NCBI RefSeq assembly: GCF_019973615.1
Contig: NZ_AP024238.1
Location: 310,001 to 374,000 of the forward strand
Reading direction: 5' to 3'
Length of the DNA: 64,000 nucleotides
Source: Rhodoferax lithotrophicus
Lineage (GTDB): Bacteria; Pseudomonadota; Gammaproteobacteria; Burkholderiales; Burkholderiaceae_C
Part shown: positions 19,463 to 29,917 of the stretch, in pieces
How the letters are laid out: each line of letters starts with the position of its first letter
How positions within the stretch are numbered: position 1 is the stretch's first letter
Notes under the pieces: generated by a model
Database searches by the model: none
What the model was told of the DNA's origin: nothing
What the model saw: the letters and a program-made list of their open reading frames with translations, nothing else
Program-made: the position numbers and the translations under genes

Positions 19463-19894
19463 TCAGTGCGCGGTTTGGTAGTGTTCCCGCCGCCGTGCTT
19501 CGGACACAAACTCGTCCAGCTCAGGGTCCATGGCATTACGTGCCGACACCAGCCCCAGGGTGTGGCCGTTTTCCACCACCGGGGCATGGCGCACGCCGTG
19601 TTCTTGCATCTTCACCAAGGCATGGCCAAATGAATCATTCGGGCCTACGCTCATCGGCTGGGTGGTCATGGCGGTGCGTACCGGGGTGGATTGGGGGTCT
19701 AGCCCTTGGCCCAGCACGCGAAAGACGATGTCGCGCTCGGTCAGCACTCCGGCCAGCTGGCCGTGCTCAATCACCCAGGCCACCCCAACATGTTTGCCAG
19801 CCATCAGCTGGGCCGCCTGGCTGATGGTTTGCTCTGGCGCAACCGTGATGAATTTGTTGCGGTCCATGACACTTTTGACGGGTAGATCAAACAT
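19463..19894 (-). CDS. CBS-domain pair protein, 143 aa
   Basis: Two CBS domains in tandem (about residues 8-65 and 75-130; MDRNKFITVAPEQTISQAAQLM and MTTQPMSVGPNDSFGHALVKM). Such free-standing pairs often sense adenine nucleotides. The ATG at 19894 is chosen because AGGAGG lies six bases upstream. An FNR/DNR-like site at 19940-19953 sits about 52 bp before the start, so expression may rise in low oxygen (inference). Convergent with the DUF2007 gene, divergent from oxyR. Confidence 0.87.
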   Translation of the reverse strand: MFDLPVKSVMDRNKFITVAPEQTISQAAQLMAGKHVGVAWVIEHGQLAGVLTERDIVFRVLGQGLDPQSTPVRTAMTTQPMSVGPNDSFGHALVKMQEHGVRHAPVVENGHTLGLVSARNAMDPELDEFVSEARRREHYQTAH

Positions 19895-19939
19895 GGCATA
19901 CCTCCTGCACACATGCTAGTCGCCGGGTTTGCGGACTCT

Positions 19940-19953
19940 TTGACGCGTGTCAA
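19940..19953. promoter_or_regulatory. FNR/DNR-like palindrome (TTGAC-N4-GTCAA)
   Basis: TTGAC GCGT GTCAA, a variant of the FNR consensus TTGAT-N4-ATCAA. It lies in the gap between the CBS gene and oxyR. Counting 41.5 bp from its centre puts a minus-strand start at about 19905, next to a weak -10 (TAGCAT) and just at the ribosome-binding site of the CBS gene. Confidence 0.5.
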
Positions 19954-19996
19954 CACAAAGCGTGTTGCCGGGCGGGCTCTGGGTGAAAATAGCGTC

Positions 19997-20956
19997 ATGA
20001 CCCTGACTGAACTCAAATACATCGTGGCGGTGGCCCGTGAGCGGCACTTTGGCAAGGCCGCCGAAGCCTGTTACGTGTCGCAGCCGACCCTGTCGGTGGC
20101 GATCAAAAAGCTTGAAGAAGAGCTGGACGTGAAGCTGTTCGAGCGCAGCGCCAATGAAGTCAGCGTGACCGCGCTGGGCGAAGAAATTGTGCGCCAGGCG
20201 CAAAGTGTGCTGGAGCAGGCGGCTGCCATCAAGGAAATTGCCAAGCGCGGCAAAGACCCGCTGGGCGGGGCGCTCACCTTGGGCATCATCTACACCATTG
20301 GGCCGTATCTGCTGCCCGATCTGGTGCGCCAGATGATCACCCGCACGCCGCAAATGCCCTTGATGTTGCAGGAAAACTTCACCGTCAAGCTGCTCGAGAT
20401 GCTGCGCACTGGCGAGATTGATTGCGCCATTCTGGCCGAGCCCTTTCCCGATGCCGGGCTGGCGATTGCGCCGCTGTATGACGAGCCCTTCATGGCCGCC
20501 GTGCCGTTTCACCACGCCCTGGCGGCCAAGGCCCAGCTCACCAGCGAAGAGCTGAAGAACGAGACCATGCTGCTGCTGGGCAGCGGTCATTGTTTCCGCG
20601 ACCATGTGCTGGAGGTGTGCCCCGAATTTGCCCGCTTTTCCAGCAACACCGAGGGCATTCGCCGCAGCTTTGAGGGCTCGTCACTGGAAACCATCAAGCA
20701 CATGGTGGCGGCCGGTATGGGGGTCACCCTGGTGCCGCGCCTGAGTGTGCCCAAGGAAGCCTTTGCCGCCAAACGCAAGCGCGACGAAGACCCCTATGTG
20801 AAATACCTGCCAATTGCCGACAAAGATGGCGGCAGCCCGCCCACCCGCCGCATTGTGCTGGCCTGGCGGCGCAGCTTTACCCGCTACGAAGCCATCGCGG
20901 CCCTGCGCAATGCGGTCTACGCCTGCGAGTTGCCCGGCGTGACGCGCTTGTCCTGA
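19997..20956 (+). CDS. oxyR: Hydrogen-peroxide sensor OxyR, LysR family, 319 aa
   Basis: A LysR-type regulator with the helix-turn-helix at residues 18-50 (HFGKAAEACYVSQPTLSVAI). The peroxide-sensing cysteine pair of OxyR is present in GSGHCFRDHVLEVC (matching Cys199 and Cys208 of E. coli), which separates it from other LysR proteins. The ATG at 19997 begins the standard MTLTELKYIVAVA. It is followed by a DyP peroxidase 27 bp downstream and then by ubiA, probably one transcript, which fits a role in oxidative stress. Confidence 0.93.
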   Translation: MTLTELKYIVAVARERHFGKAAEACYVSQPTLSVAIKKLEEELDVKLFERSANEVSVTALGEEIVRQAQSVLEQAAAIKEIAKRGKDPLGGALTLGIIYTIGPYLLPDLVRQMITRTPQMPLMLQENFTVKLLEMLRTGEIDCAILAEPFPDAGLAIAPLYDEPFMAAVPFHHALAAKAQLTSEELKNETMLLLGSGHCFRDHVLEVCPEFARFSSNTEGIRRSFEGSSLETIKHMVAAGMGVTLVPRLSVPKEAFAAKRKRDEDPYVKYLPIADKDGGSPPTRRIVLAWRRSFTRYEAIAALRNAVYACELPGVTRLS

Positions 20957-20983
20957 CCCTGAAAAACTGGAGTTTCCCATCTC

Positions 20984-21871
20984 ATGAATGTTGCCCAAAG
21001 TGCCGTTTTGGCTGATGTGCCCCCGCTCGGGCGCTATGTGTTTTTTGACGTGAAGGATGCGGTGCTGCTTGGCCCCAGCCTGCTGCGCTTGTCGGCACTC
21101 AACGAGCTGGCCAGCGGCCAGTTGCTGGTGGGCTTGGGTCACGGGCTGGTGTCGGCCCTGGGCGCACAGGTGCCGGGTTTACATGCGTTTGAGGCGCTGA
21201 CCGGGGTGAACGTGGCCGTGCCCAGCACCCCGGCGGCCCTGCTGTGCTGGCTGCGCGGGTCAGACCAGGGTGAGTTGATCCACCTGACCCGCCGGGTGCA
21301 GCAGGCTCTTGCCCCGGCGCTGTGCCTGACGCAGGTGGTGGATGCCTTTCGTTACGGTTCGGGCCGCGACCTGACCGGTTATGAGGACGGCACCGAAAAC
21401 CCCACCGGTGATGCCGCAGAAGCCGCCGCCCTGCTGCAAGGTGCAGGCCCCGGCCTGGACGGCAGCAGCTTCATGGCGGTGCAACAGTGGCTGCATGATC
21501 TGGATGCCTTCGAGGCCATGAGCCCGCTGGCCCAAGACCACATGGTCGGCCGCCGCCGCGCCGATAACGAAGAGCTGGACGACGCGCCCGAATCCGCCCA
21601 CGTCAAACGCACCGAACAAGAGAGTTTTGACCCCGAGGCCTTTGTGCTGCGCCGCTCCATGCCCTGGGCGGCGGGGGGGCAAGCGGGCTTGATGTTTGTG
21701 GCGTTTGGCCAGTCTTTCGATGCGTTTGAGGCACAGTTGCGCCGCATGGTAGGGCTGGAAGACGGCGTGGTGGATGCCTTGTTTGGCATTTCCAAGCCCA
21801 TCAGCAGTGCGTATTTCTGGTGTCCACCGATGAATGCCGGTCAGCTGGATTTACGCCAGCTCGGCTTGTGA
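20984..21871 (+). CDS. DyP-type haem peroxidase, 295 aa
   Basis: A dye-decolourising peroxidase. The family signature GxxDG appears in TGYEDGTENP; the conserved arginine of the haem pocket is in LRRSMPW and the proximal-histidine region is SAHVKRTEQ. No Tat or Sec signal is seen, so it probably acts in the cytoplasm. Its place just after oxyR suggests it is part of the peroxide response (inference from context). Confidence 0.9.
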   Translation: MNVAQSAVLADVPPLGRYVFFDVKDAVLLGPSLLRLSALNELASGQLLVGLGHGLVSALGAQVPGLHAFEALTGVNVAVPSTPAALLCWLRGSDQGELIHLTRRVQQALAPALCLTQVVDAFRYGSGRDLTGYEDGTENPTGDAAEAAALLQGAGPGLDGSSFMAVQQWLHDLDAFEAMSPLAQDHMVGRRRADNEELDDAPESAHVKRTEQESFDPEAFVLRRSMPWAAGGQAGLMFVAFGQSFDAFEAQLRRMVGLEDGVVDALFGISKPISSAYFWCPPMNAGQLDLRQLGL

Positions 21872-21886
21872 ACAAGGACTCTGGTG

Positions 21887-22750
21887 ATGGATTGGCGTAA
21901 AAAACTGAATCTCTACCTGGCGCTGATCCGCTGGGATCGGCCTGCGGGCTGGTTGTTGCTGTTGTGGCCCACACTCGGCGCGCTGTGGGTGGCTGCGGGC
22001 GGCTTTCCGGGCTGGCATTTGCTGAGTGTGTTTGTGCTGGGCACGATCCTGATGCGCAGCGCGGGCTGCTGCATCAACGACGTGGCCGACCGCGAGTTTG
22101 ACAAACACGTCAAACGCACCGCGCAGCGCCCGGTGACCACCGGGCTGGTGTCGGTGAAAGAGGCACTGGCCGTGGGTGCGGTGCTGGCACTGCTGTCGTT
22201 TGTGCTGGTGCTGAGCACCAATGGGCTCACCATCGGCCTGTCATTCGCTGCACTGGCGGTGACCATGGTCTACCCCTATGCCAAGCGTGTGGTGTCGATG
22301 CCGCAAGCCGTGTTGGGCATGGCGTTTGGCATGGGCATCCCGATGGCCTTTGCCGCCGTGCGTGGTGAGGTGCCCGCGCTGGCCTGGTGGCTGACCCTGG
22401 GCAACCTGTTCTGGGTGCTGGCCTATGACACCGAATACGCCATGGTGGACCGCGACGACGATCTGCGCTTGGGGCTCAAAACCTCGGCCATCACGCTGGG
22501 CACGTGGGATGTGCCAGGGGTGATGCTGTGTTATCTGTTATTTATAACTATTTTGGCTGCAGCGCTTATAAATAAAGCGCAATCAGCTATTTTTATCGTA
22601 GCGTTGGTGGTGGCGCTTGGGCAGGTGGTCTGGCATTTCACCTTGATTCGCCACCGCACGCGGGAAGGCTGCTTCAAAGCCTTCCGACTCAACCACTGGC
22701 TGGGTTTTGCGGTGTTTGCCGGCATTGCCGTCAGTTACGCGGTGCAGTAA
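21887..22750 (+). CDS. ubiA: 4-hydroxybenzoate polyprenyltransferase, 287 aa
   Basis: UbiA joins the polyprenyl tail to 4-hydroxybenzoate in ubiquinone synthesis, in the inner membrane. The two Asp-rich motifs are present: [14 protein letters not shown] and [16 protein letters not shown]. The ATG at 21887 is used; a GTG three bases before it is in frame. An odd feature: the segment at 22548-22596 (residues about 221-237, [18 protein letters not shown]) is AT-rich and matches the dispersed repeat, as if a repeat had been captured in frame between two late helices. Confidence 0.93.
   Translation: MDWRKKLNLYLALIRWDRPAGWLLLLWPTLGALWVAAGGFPGWHLLSVFVLGTILMRSAGCCINDVADREFDKHVKRTAQRPVTTGLVSVKEALAVGAVLALLSFVLVLSTNGLTIGLSFAALAVTMVYPYAKRVVSMPQAVLGMAFGMGIPMAFAAVRGEVPALAWWLTLGNLFWVLAYDTEYAMVDRDDDLRLGLKTSAITLGTWDVPGVMLCYLLFITILAAALINKAQSAIFIVALVVALGQVVWHFTLIRHRTREGCFKAFRLNHWLGFAVFAGIAVSYAVQ
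22548..22596. repeat. Copy of the AT-rich palindromic repeat inside ubiA
   Basis: TTTTGGCTGCAGCGCTTATA then AATAAAGCGCAATCAGCTAT. The GCGCTTAT...ATAAAGCGC palindrome and the CAGCTATTTTTAT flank are shared with intergenic copies. It sits in the ubiA reading frame without breaking it, against a GC-rich surround. Confidence 0.65.
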
Positions 22751-22772
22751 AAAGCCACCGCTTGGGGTGGCT
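22749..22772 (-). terminator. Rho-independent terminator for the lysine-rich protein gene
   Basis: On the minus strand AGCCACC (22772-22766 region) pairs with GGTGGCT, loop CCAAGC, followed by TTTTTAC. It lies 38 bp after the stop codon of the gene at 22810-23100 and just after ubiA, so it may serve both. Confidence 0.65.
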
Positions 22773-22809
22773 CAAGAAGGGTTGATGGCAAGCGTGGCGG
22801 CTGGTCAAT

Positions 22810-23100
22810 TCACAGGGTTTTGTGTGCCTTGGTTCTCTTGGCCTTGGTCTTGCCCGTTTTGATTTTTTTGTTCTTTTTGGTTTTCTTGACCTTGCCTGCC
22901 ACTTTGGTTTTGCTTGCTTTCGCGGCCTTCACTTTGGCCCCGGTCTTGGCGTGCACCTTTTTCTTGTGGGGCTTGGGGGCAGCGGCTGCGGCCGGGCTGT
23001 CAAATTGCGGGGTGGTTTGTGCGCTGACCTCGCGCATGGGGGTGAACAGGGATACTGCAAACAGTGCGGCGCAGGCCAGGGCGGTGAGGGATTTTTTCAT
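22810..23100 (-). CDS. Secreted lysine/alanine-rich small protein, 96 aa
   Basis: A signal peptide (MKKSLTALACAALFAVSLFT, cleavage probably after VSA, residue 27) precedes a short linker and a strongly basic tail from about residue 43 to the end, made almost only of Lys, Ala, Thr, Gly and Val (KKTKKNKKIKTGKTKAKRTK). The tail looks like histone H1 or PhaP/AlgP-type repeats. I do not recognise a family; binding to nucleic acid or to anionic cell-surface polymers is possible but unproven. It is 40 bp downstream of proC on the opposite side of the terminator. Confidence 0.72.
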   Translation of the reverse strand: MKKSLTALACAALFAVSLFTPMREVSAQTTPQFDSPAAAAAPKPHKKKVHAKTGAKVKAAKASKTKVAGKVKKTKKNKKIKTGKTKAKRTKAHKTL

Positions 23101-23140
23101 GGTGTTGGATCAATCAAAGGGAAAGCCGGGGGCGAGGTTT

Positions 23141-23956
23141 TCAGGCGGCACCAAATTCGTCGCCGAGTTCTTTGGCACGCTCGCGGGCAGCGTACATGGC
23201 ATCAATGAACAGGGCGCGCACGTCGTTGTCTTCCATGCTGGAGATGGCGGCAAAGGTGGTGCCGCCTTTGGAGGTGACGCGCTGGCGCAGCACCTGGGGT
23301 GATTCGCTGGAGGCTTGCGCCAGGGCGCTGGCTCCGCAGAAGGTGGCCACAGCCAGCTGATGCGCTTGTGCGCGGCTCAAGCCCATTTCGGTGCCAGCGG
23401 TGGTCATGGCTTCCATGAAGTAAAACACGTAGGCCGGGCCTGAGCCGGACAGGGCGGTGACTACATCCAGCTGGTCTTCAGCGTCCAGCCAGAGGGATTG
23501 CCCGGTGGTGGCGATGACCTGATCGATGCGTGTTTTGTCTTGCGTCGTGACGCTGGCGCGGGCGAACAAGCCGCTGATGCCTTGGCCAATCAGCGCTGGA
23601 GTGTTGGGCATGGCGCGCACCACACGTTCAGTGTCCAGCCAGGCGGCAATGCTGTCGCTGCGTATGCCGGCGGCCACGCTCAAGTGCAAAGCGCTGCGGG
23701 TGTGAGGGGCCACAGCTTGCGTGGCTTCTTTGAAGGTTTGGGGTTTCACGGCCCAGACCACCAGCCCGGCGTTGGCCAGAAAAGCCCCGGCTTGCGGTTG
23801 CGCGGTGATGCCAAAGCTGGTTTGCAGCTTGGTCTGTGCTTCAGCAAAGGGCTCCAGCACGTCAATGTGCGCAGGAGAGAGGCCTTGTTTGATCAGGCCG
23901 CTGATGATGGCGCTGGCCATGTTGCCCCCGCCGATGAATGCAATGCGTTCGCTCAT
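23141..23956 (-). CDS. proC: Pyrroline-5-carboxylate reductase, 271 aa
   Basis: The last enzyme of proline synthesis, reducing 1-pyrroline-5-carboxylate with NAD(P)H. The Rossmann motif GGGNMASAII lies at residues 9-18, the MPNTPALIGQG segment is at about residue 115, and the C-terminal signature LSGSGPAYVFYFMEAMTTAG...VTSKGGTTFAAISSME is complete. Length is normal. Same strand as glpK but with 76 bp between them. Confidence 0.95.
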   Translation of the reverse strand: MSERIAFIGGGNMASAIISGLIKQGLSPAHIDVLEPFAEAQTKLQTSFGITAQPQAGAFLANAGLVVWAVKPQTFKEATQAVAPHTRSALHLSVAAGIRSDSIAAWLDTERVVRAMPNTPALIGQGISGLFARASVTTQDKTRIDQVIATTGQSLWLDAEDQLDVVTALSGSGPAYVFYFMEAMTTAGTEMGLSRAQAHQLAVATFCGASALAQASSESPQVLRQRVTSKGGTTFAAISSMEDNDVRALFIDAMYAARERAKELGDEFGAA

Positions 23957-24032
23957 GTTGAGAAGTCAGCTCAGGGGCTGTTCAAGCGTTATAGAAGCCT
24001 TGAGTCTAATCAAATGCGTTGACAGTTTGCTT

Positions 24033-25535
<1,503 letters not shown>

Positions 25536-25591
25536 GGCGCATCCTAAAGTAGCGAATAATCAGGCGGTTTGTTAGCCCATCGAATCCACCC

Positions 25592-27208
25592 ATGGTCACT
25601 TTAACCGAACCCTTAGCAACCTATCGCCCTGAGTTGATGGATCGTCTGGCGCAACCGTGCCAATATGATTTATGCGTTATTGGGGGAGGGGCTACCGGAC
25701 TCGGGCTAGCTCTGGATGCTGCCGTTCGCGGTTTGCGCGTGGTGTTGGTTGAGGGTCATGACTTTGCCAAAGGAACATCATCTAGGTCAACCAAATTGGT
25801 CCATGGTGGCGTGCGTTATCTGGCACAGGGCAATATCTCCCTGGTACGCGAAGCCCTGCACGAGCGCACACTGTTATTACACAATGCGCCCCACTTGGCA
25901 CAACCTTTGCCGTTTGTGATGCCTGCTTACACATGGTGGGAGGCTCCTTTTTATGGTACTGGTTTGAAAATGTACGATGCGCTGGCTGGCAAGGCTGGGT
26001 TGGGTGCGACGGAGTTTTTAAGCCGGGATGAAACTTGTGCCCTGTTGCCGCAAATTCGCACAGAGGGACTCAAGGCCGGGGTGAAATATTGGGATGGTCA
26101 GTTCAATGATGCGCGGCTGGCGTTAGCTTTGGCGCGAACCGCAGCACAACACGGCGCGTTGCTGGTGAATTACTGTCGGGTGGTGGATGTCGTTCATGAT
26201 CAGGGGCGTATCACTGGTGTGAAATGCACCGATCAGCTCAATGGTCGGCACTACACTTTGGCATGTCATTGCGTCGTCAATGCCACCGGTGTTTGGGTTG
26301 ATGCTTTGCGAAGTCTTGATGATGCGGCGACCGGAAATACTTCTGATGCAGCAACAAAACCCATGGTTGCACCCAGTCAAGGTGTTCATATGGTGGTTGA
26401 CAAGGAGTTCTTGAACGGTAGTGCCGCCTTGATGGTACCCAAAACAGCCGATGGGCGTGTGTTGTTTGCGGTGCCGTGGCTTGGGAAACTTATTTTGGGA
26501 ACTACCGATACGCCGCGCCATAACCTGGACTTGGAGCCTGCCGCCTTTGAGGAGGAAATCAACTTTATATTAGGCGAATCAGCCAAGTATTTGCGTCGAG
26601 CCCCAACGCGTGCCGATGTCAAAAGTATTTGGGTGGGTTTACGTCCGTTGGTTAAACCTGCTGAGGATACGGGAGGCCACACCAAAGGACTGAGCCGAGA
26701 GCACACGATAGAAGTGAGTCGCAGTGGTATGGTGACCGTGACGGGTGGTAAATGGACGACGTACCGTGCAATGGCTGAGGATGTACTGGAGGTCTGCACA
26801 AAGCAGCAATTGCTCCGAGCTACCGTAACGGGGCTGACTCGAGGTTTGCGGTTGATAGGAAGTGAGTCGACAAGAGCTGCATTCACTCCTATTTATAAAG
26901 CAGAGGGTCTGCACGGGTATGGCAATGAGCAGAGCTTGGTTGGAAGCATGCCGGGTGCTGATCGATGGCTTGACGATACCTTGTCCGAAGGTATGGTGCG
27001 TTTTGCGGCCCGCTTTGAATACGCTGTAAAAGTTGAAGATGTACTTGCGCGAAGATCAAGAATGTTATTTCTTGATGCTCGTAAAGCGCGTTTTTTGGCA
27101 GGAGATGTGGCGGCTATTTTAAAAAATGAGACTGGGCAAGATGCTGCTCAGGAGGCCTTTGAAAGCCTATGCCAGCAATATTTGCTTGATTTGCAAGAAA
27201 GTTCTTGA
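25592..27208 (+). CDS. glpD: Glycerol-3-phosphate dehydrogenase (quinone), 538 aa
   Basis: GlpD oxidises glycerol 3-phosphate to dihydroxyacetone phosphate and passes electrons to the quinone pool at the inner membrane. The FAD-binding motif GGGATGLGLALDAAVRG is at residues 31-47 and KGTSSRSTKLVHGGVRYL follows. It pairs with glpK on the other strand. The codon use shifts towards A/T in the second half of the gene, where the AT-rich zone of the window begins. Its stop codon overlaps the -35 of the rplN promoter. Confidence 0.95.
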   Translation: MVTLTEPLATYRPELMDRLAQPCQYDLCVIGGGATGLGLALDAAVRGLRVVLVEGHDFAKGTSSRSTKLVHGGVRYLAQGNISLVREALHERTLLLHNAPHLAQPLPFVMPAYTWWEAPFYGTGLKMYDALAGKAGLGATEFLSRDETCALLPQIRTEGLKAGVKYWDGQFNDARLALALARTAAQHGALLVNYCRVVDVVHDQGRITGVKCTDQLNGRHYTLACHCVVNATGVWVDALRSLDDAATGNTSDAATKPMVAPSQGVHMVVDKEFLNGSAALMVPKTADGRVLFAVPWLGKLILGTTDTPRHNLDLEPAAFEEEINFILGESAKYLRRAPTRADVKSIWVGLRPLVKPAEDTGGHTKGLSREHTIEVSRSGMVTVTGGKWTTYRAMAEDVLEVCTKQQLLRATVTGLTRGLRLIGSESTRAAFTPIYKAEGLHGYGNEQSLVGSMPGADRWLDDTLSEGMVRFAARFEYAVKVEDVLARRSRMLFLDARKARFLAGDVAAILKNETGQDAAQEAFESLCQQYLLDLQESS

Positions 27209-27233
27209 AAGGCTACATTTTTTACTGCATAAT
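27205..27233 (+). promoter_or_regulatory. Sigma-70 promoter and leader for the rplN operon
   Basis: TTGAAA (27205-27210) and CATAAT (27228-27233) are spaced 17 bp apart. The -35 overlaps the glpD stop codon. The leader of about 135 nt holds a hairpin (CTTCG/CGAAG, 27240-27257) and a dyad TTTGCA-TTG-TGCAAA (27330-27344), either of which might serve in feedback control. Confidence 0.65.
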
Positions 27234-27377
27234 ACAAGGCTTCGCGTTAAAACGAAGTGTCTGCCCAAAGCTAACAACGTGAGTGGTTCATGTTGGGTGT
27301 AACGGGCCCAAGACTGACTGATTAAATGATTTGCATTGTGCAAATTGATTGATTGGTGCAAGTTGGGAATTAATTAA

Positions 27378-27746
27378 ATGATCCAAACCGAATCTCGACT
27401 CGAAGTCGCCGACAACACCGGTGCCAAGTCCGTTCTGTGCATTAAGGTGCTGGGCGGATCTAAGCGTCGCTACGCTAGCGTGGGCGACATTATTAAAGTG
27501 AGCATTAAGGAAGCTGCGCCACGTGGTCGCGTCAAAAAAGGCGATGTCTACAGTGCTGTGGTGGTTCGTACTGCCAAGGGAATCCGTCGTAGTGATGGCT
27601 CTTTGGTGAAGTTCGATGGCAATGCGGCAGTGTTGCTGAATGCCAAGCTTGAGCCTATCGGCACTCGTATCTTTGGGCCAGTGACGCGTGAGTTGCGTAC
27701 TGAAAAGTTCATGAAGATTGTGTCGTTGGCACCTGAAGTTTTGTAA
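27378..27746 (+). CDS. rplN: Large-subunit ribosomal protein L14
   Basis: Full-length L14 (122 aa), [19 protein letters not shown] with the conserved [20 protein letters not shown]. It is the first gene of the spc-type operon here, directly behind its own promoter. In many bacteria rpmC and rpsQ come just before it; they are missing here and glpD lies upstream. Confidence 0.98.
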   Translation: MIQTESRLEVADNTGAKSVLCIKVLGGSKRRYASVGDIIKVSIKEAAPRGRVKKGDVYSAVVVRTAKGIRRSDGSLVKFDGNAAVLLNAKLEPIGTRIFGPVTRELRTEKFMKIVSLAPEVL

Positions 27747-27755
27747 GGACATCAC

Positions 27756-28076
27756 ATGAACAAAATTCGTAAAGGCGACGATGTCATTGTGCTCACCGGG
27801 CGCGATAAAGGCAAACGTGGCAAGGTTGTGTTGCGCAAAGATGATTCGCACCTTGTTGTAGAAGGTGTAAACATTGTAAAAAAGCACGCCAAACCTAATC
27901 CAATGAAGGGTGAGGCTGGTGGTATTGTTGAGAAGACCATGCCGATTCATCAATCCAATGTGGCAATTTTCAATGTTGCATCGGGTAAGGCTGATCGTGT
28001 TGGTATCAAGTTGCAGGCTGATGGTAAACGTGTGCGCGTTTACAAATCCAGCGGCGAAGAAATCAAGGTGGCATAA
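27756..28076 (+). CDS. rplX: Large-subunit ribosomal protein L24
   Basis: Full-length L24 (106 aa) with the KOW motif near the N-terminus ([15 protein letters not shown]). L24 is an early assembly protein of the 50S subunit. Ten bases after rplN, with AAGGACATC before the ATG. Confidence 0.98.
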   Translation: MNKIRKGDDVIVLTGRDKGKRGKVVLRKDDSHLVVEGVNIVKKHAKPNPMKGEAGGIVEKTMPIHQSNVAIFNVASGKADRVGIKLQADGKRVRVYKSSGEEIKVA

Positions 28077-28078
28077 AC

Positions 28079-28618
28079 ATGGCTCGTTTGCAAGAAATCT
28101 ACCGTGAAAAGCTGGCTCCAGAGTTAATGGCCAAGTTTGGCTATAAGTCTGCGATGGAGGTGCCGCGTTTAACCAAGATCACGCTGAATATGGGTGTCAG
28201 CGAGGCGGTTGCTGATAAGAAAGTCATGGATAACGCAGTGGGTGATTTGACCAAGATTGCTGGTCAAAAGCCTGTAGTAACCATGTCGAAAAAGGCGATT
28301 GCGGGTTTCAAAATTCGTGAAGGTCAGGCAATTGGTTGTATGGTGACCTTGCGTGGTGCACAGATGTATGAGTTCCTGGATCGTTTTGTGACGGTGGCAT
28401 TGCCTCGCGTTCGTGACTTTCGTGGTATCTCGGGTCGTTCGTTTGATGGCCGTGGAAATTACAACATCGGTGTCAAAGAGCAAATTATTTTCCCTGAAAT
28501 TGAGTATGACAAAGTTGACGCTTTGCGTGGTCTCAATATCAGTATCACGACAACGGCCAAGACTGATGATGAGTGCAAGGCGCTTCTCGCTGGTTTCCGT
28601 TTTCCCTTCAAGAACTGA
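28079..28618 (+). CDS. rplE: Large-subunit ribosomal protein L5
   Basis: Full-length L5 (179 aa), with [17 protein letters not shown] and [18 protein letters not shown]5 binds 5S rRNA in the central protuberance together with L18, which is encoded nearby. The ATG follows the rplX stop codon by two bases, so translation is probably coupled. Confidence 0.98.
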   Translation: MARLQEIYREKLAPELMAKFGYKSAMEVPRLTKITLNMGVSEAVADKKVMDNAVGDLTKIAGQKPVVTMSKKAIAGFKIREGQAIGCMVTLRGAQMYEFLDRFVTVALPRVRDFRGISGRSFDGRGNYNIGVKEQIIFPEIEYDKVDALRGLNISITTTAKTDDECKALLAGFRFPFKN

Positions 28619-28626
28619 GGTGATCT

Positions 28627-28932
28627 GTGGCTAAGATGGCTTTAATCGAGCGCGAGCTCAAAAGAGACAAACTGGTTGCCAAGTACGCAAAAAAACATGC
28701 GGAATTGAAGGCCATTGCGACTGATGCAAAACGTACCGATGAAGAGCGTGCTGCTGCACGTCTTGGATTGCAAATGTTGCCGCGCAATGCAAATCCAACG
28801 CGGCAACGAAATCGTTGTGCAATCACAGGTCGCCCACGTGGAACTTTTGCTCACTTCGGTTTGGCTCGTGCAAAAATTCGTGAAATGGCTTTTGCTGGGG
28901 AAATTCCTGGCATTGTCAAGGCAAGCTGGTAA
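28627..28932 (+). CDS. rpsN: Small-subunit ribosomal protein S14
   Basis: Full-length S14 (101 aa) with a GTG start after AGGTGATCT. It is the long, zinc-free form: the C-terminal domain [16 protein letters not shown] has one cysteine and no CxxC pairs. Confidence 0.97.
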   Translation: MAKMALIERELKRDKLVAKYAKKHAELKAIATDAKRTDEERAAARLGLQMLPRNANPTRQRNRCAITGRPRGTFAHFGLARAKIREMAFAGEIPGIVKASW

Positions 28933-28950
28933 TCGGCAGGAGAAATAGAT

Positions 28951-29346
28951 ATGAGTATGAGTGATCCGATTGCCGACCTGTTGACGCGCATTCGTAATGC
29001 ACAAATGGTTGCGAAATCATCTGTCCGTGTGCCTTCTTCTAAAGTGAAGATTGCGATTGCCCAAGTCTTGAAAGATGAGGGTTATATCGATGGCTTCAAA
29101 GTCAATGCAGTTGATGGGAAGTCTGAGTTAGAAATTGCTTTGAAATACTACGCTGGTCGACCGGTGATTGAACGCATTGAGCGTGTAAGTCGTCCAGGCT
29201 TGCGTGTATATCGTGGCAGCGATGCCATTCCACAAGTTCAAAACGGCCTTGGTGTGGCAATTGTCACGACACCAAAGGGTGTGATGACAGATCGCAAAGC
29301 GCGTGCTACCGGTGTTGGTGGTGAAGTGCTCTGCTACGTCGCTTAA
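28951..29346 (+). CDS. rpsH: Small-subunit ribosomal protein S8
   Basis: Full-length S8 (131 aa), [20 protein letters not shown] and C-terminal [13 protein letters not shown]. In E. coli S8 represses its own operon by binding mRNA near rplE; whether that site exists here cannot be told by eye. Confidence 0.98.
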   Translation: MSMSDPIADLLTRIRNAQMVAKSSVRVPSSKVKIAIAQVLKDEGYIDGFKVNAVDGKSELEIALKYYAGRPVIERIERVSRPGLRVYRGSDAIPQVQNGLGVAIVTTPKGVMTDRKARATGVGGEVLCYVA

Positions 29347-29372
29347 TACGTGGCATTGAGGAGAAACTAAAG

Positions 29373-29906
29373 ATGTCCCGTATAGCAAAGATGCCCGTCA
29401 CTATTCCGGCAGGAGTAGAAATTAAGATGGATGCGCAGAGCCTTAGTGTTAAAGGTTCTGGTGGTAGCTTGTCTCTTGCTCAAAATGCAATGGTCAACAT
29501 CACCAATGATGCCGGAAAGATCAGCTTCGCTGCTGCGAATGATTCCCGTGCTGCAGATGCAATGGCAGGAACATTGCGTCAGCTCGTCAATAATATGGTT
29601 ATTGGTGTAACCAAGGGTTTTGAAAAGAAACTGACGTTGATTGGAGTGGGTTACAAAGTGCAAGCCACGGGCAACAAGCTTAATCTGACAGTGGGTTACT
29701 CTCACCCAGTTGATAAAGTTATGCCAGAAGGTATAACTGTGGCGACGCCAACACCTACTGAGGTGGTTATTAAAGGCGCTGACCGTCAACGAGTTGGTCA
29801 AGTTGCTGCTGAAATTCGAGCGATTCGACCACCTGAGCCTTATAAAGGCAAAGGTATTCGCTACTCGAATGAAAAAGTCGCGATTAAAGAAACTAAGAAG
29901 AAATAA
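29373..29906 (+). CDS. rplF: Large-subunit ribosomal protein L6
   Basis: Full-length L6 (177 aa), [17 protein letters not shown] and the C-terminal signature [26 protein letters not shown] precedes the ATG. Confidence 0.98.
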   Translation: MSRIAKMPVTIPAGVEIKMDAQSLSVKGSGGSLSLAQNAMVNITNDAGKISFAAANDSRAADAMAGTLRQLVNNMVIGVTKGFEKKLTLIGVGYKVQATGNKLNLTVGYSHPVDKVMPEGITVATPTPTEVVIKGADRQRVGQVAAEIRAIRPPEPYKGKGIRYSNEKVAIKETKKK

Positions 29907-29917
29907 GGATCTGCATC

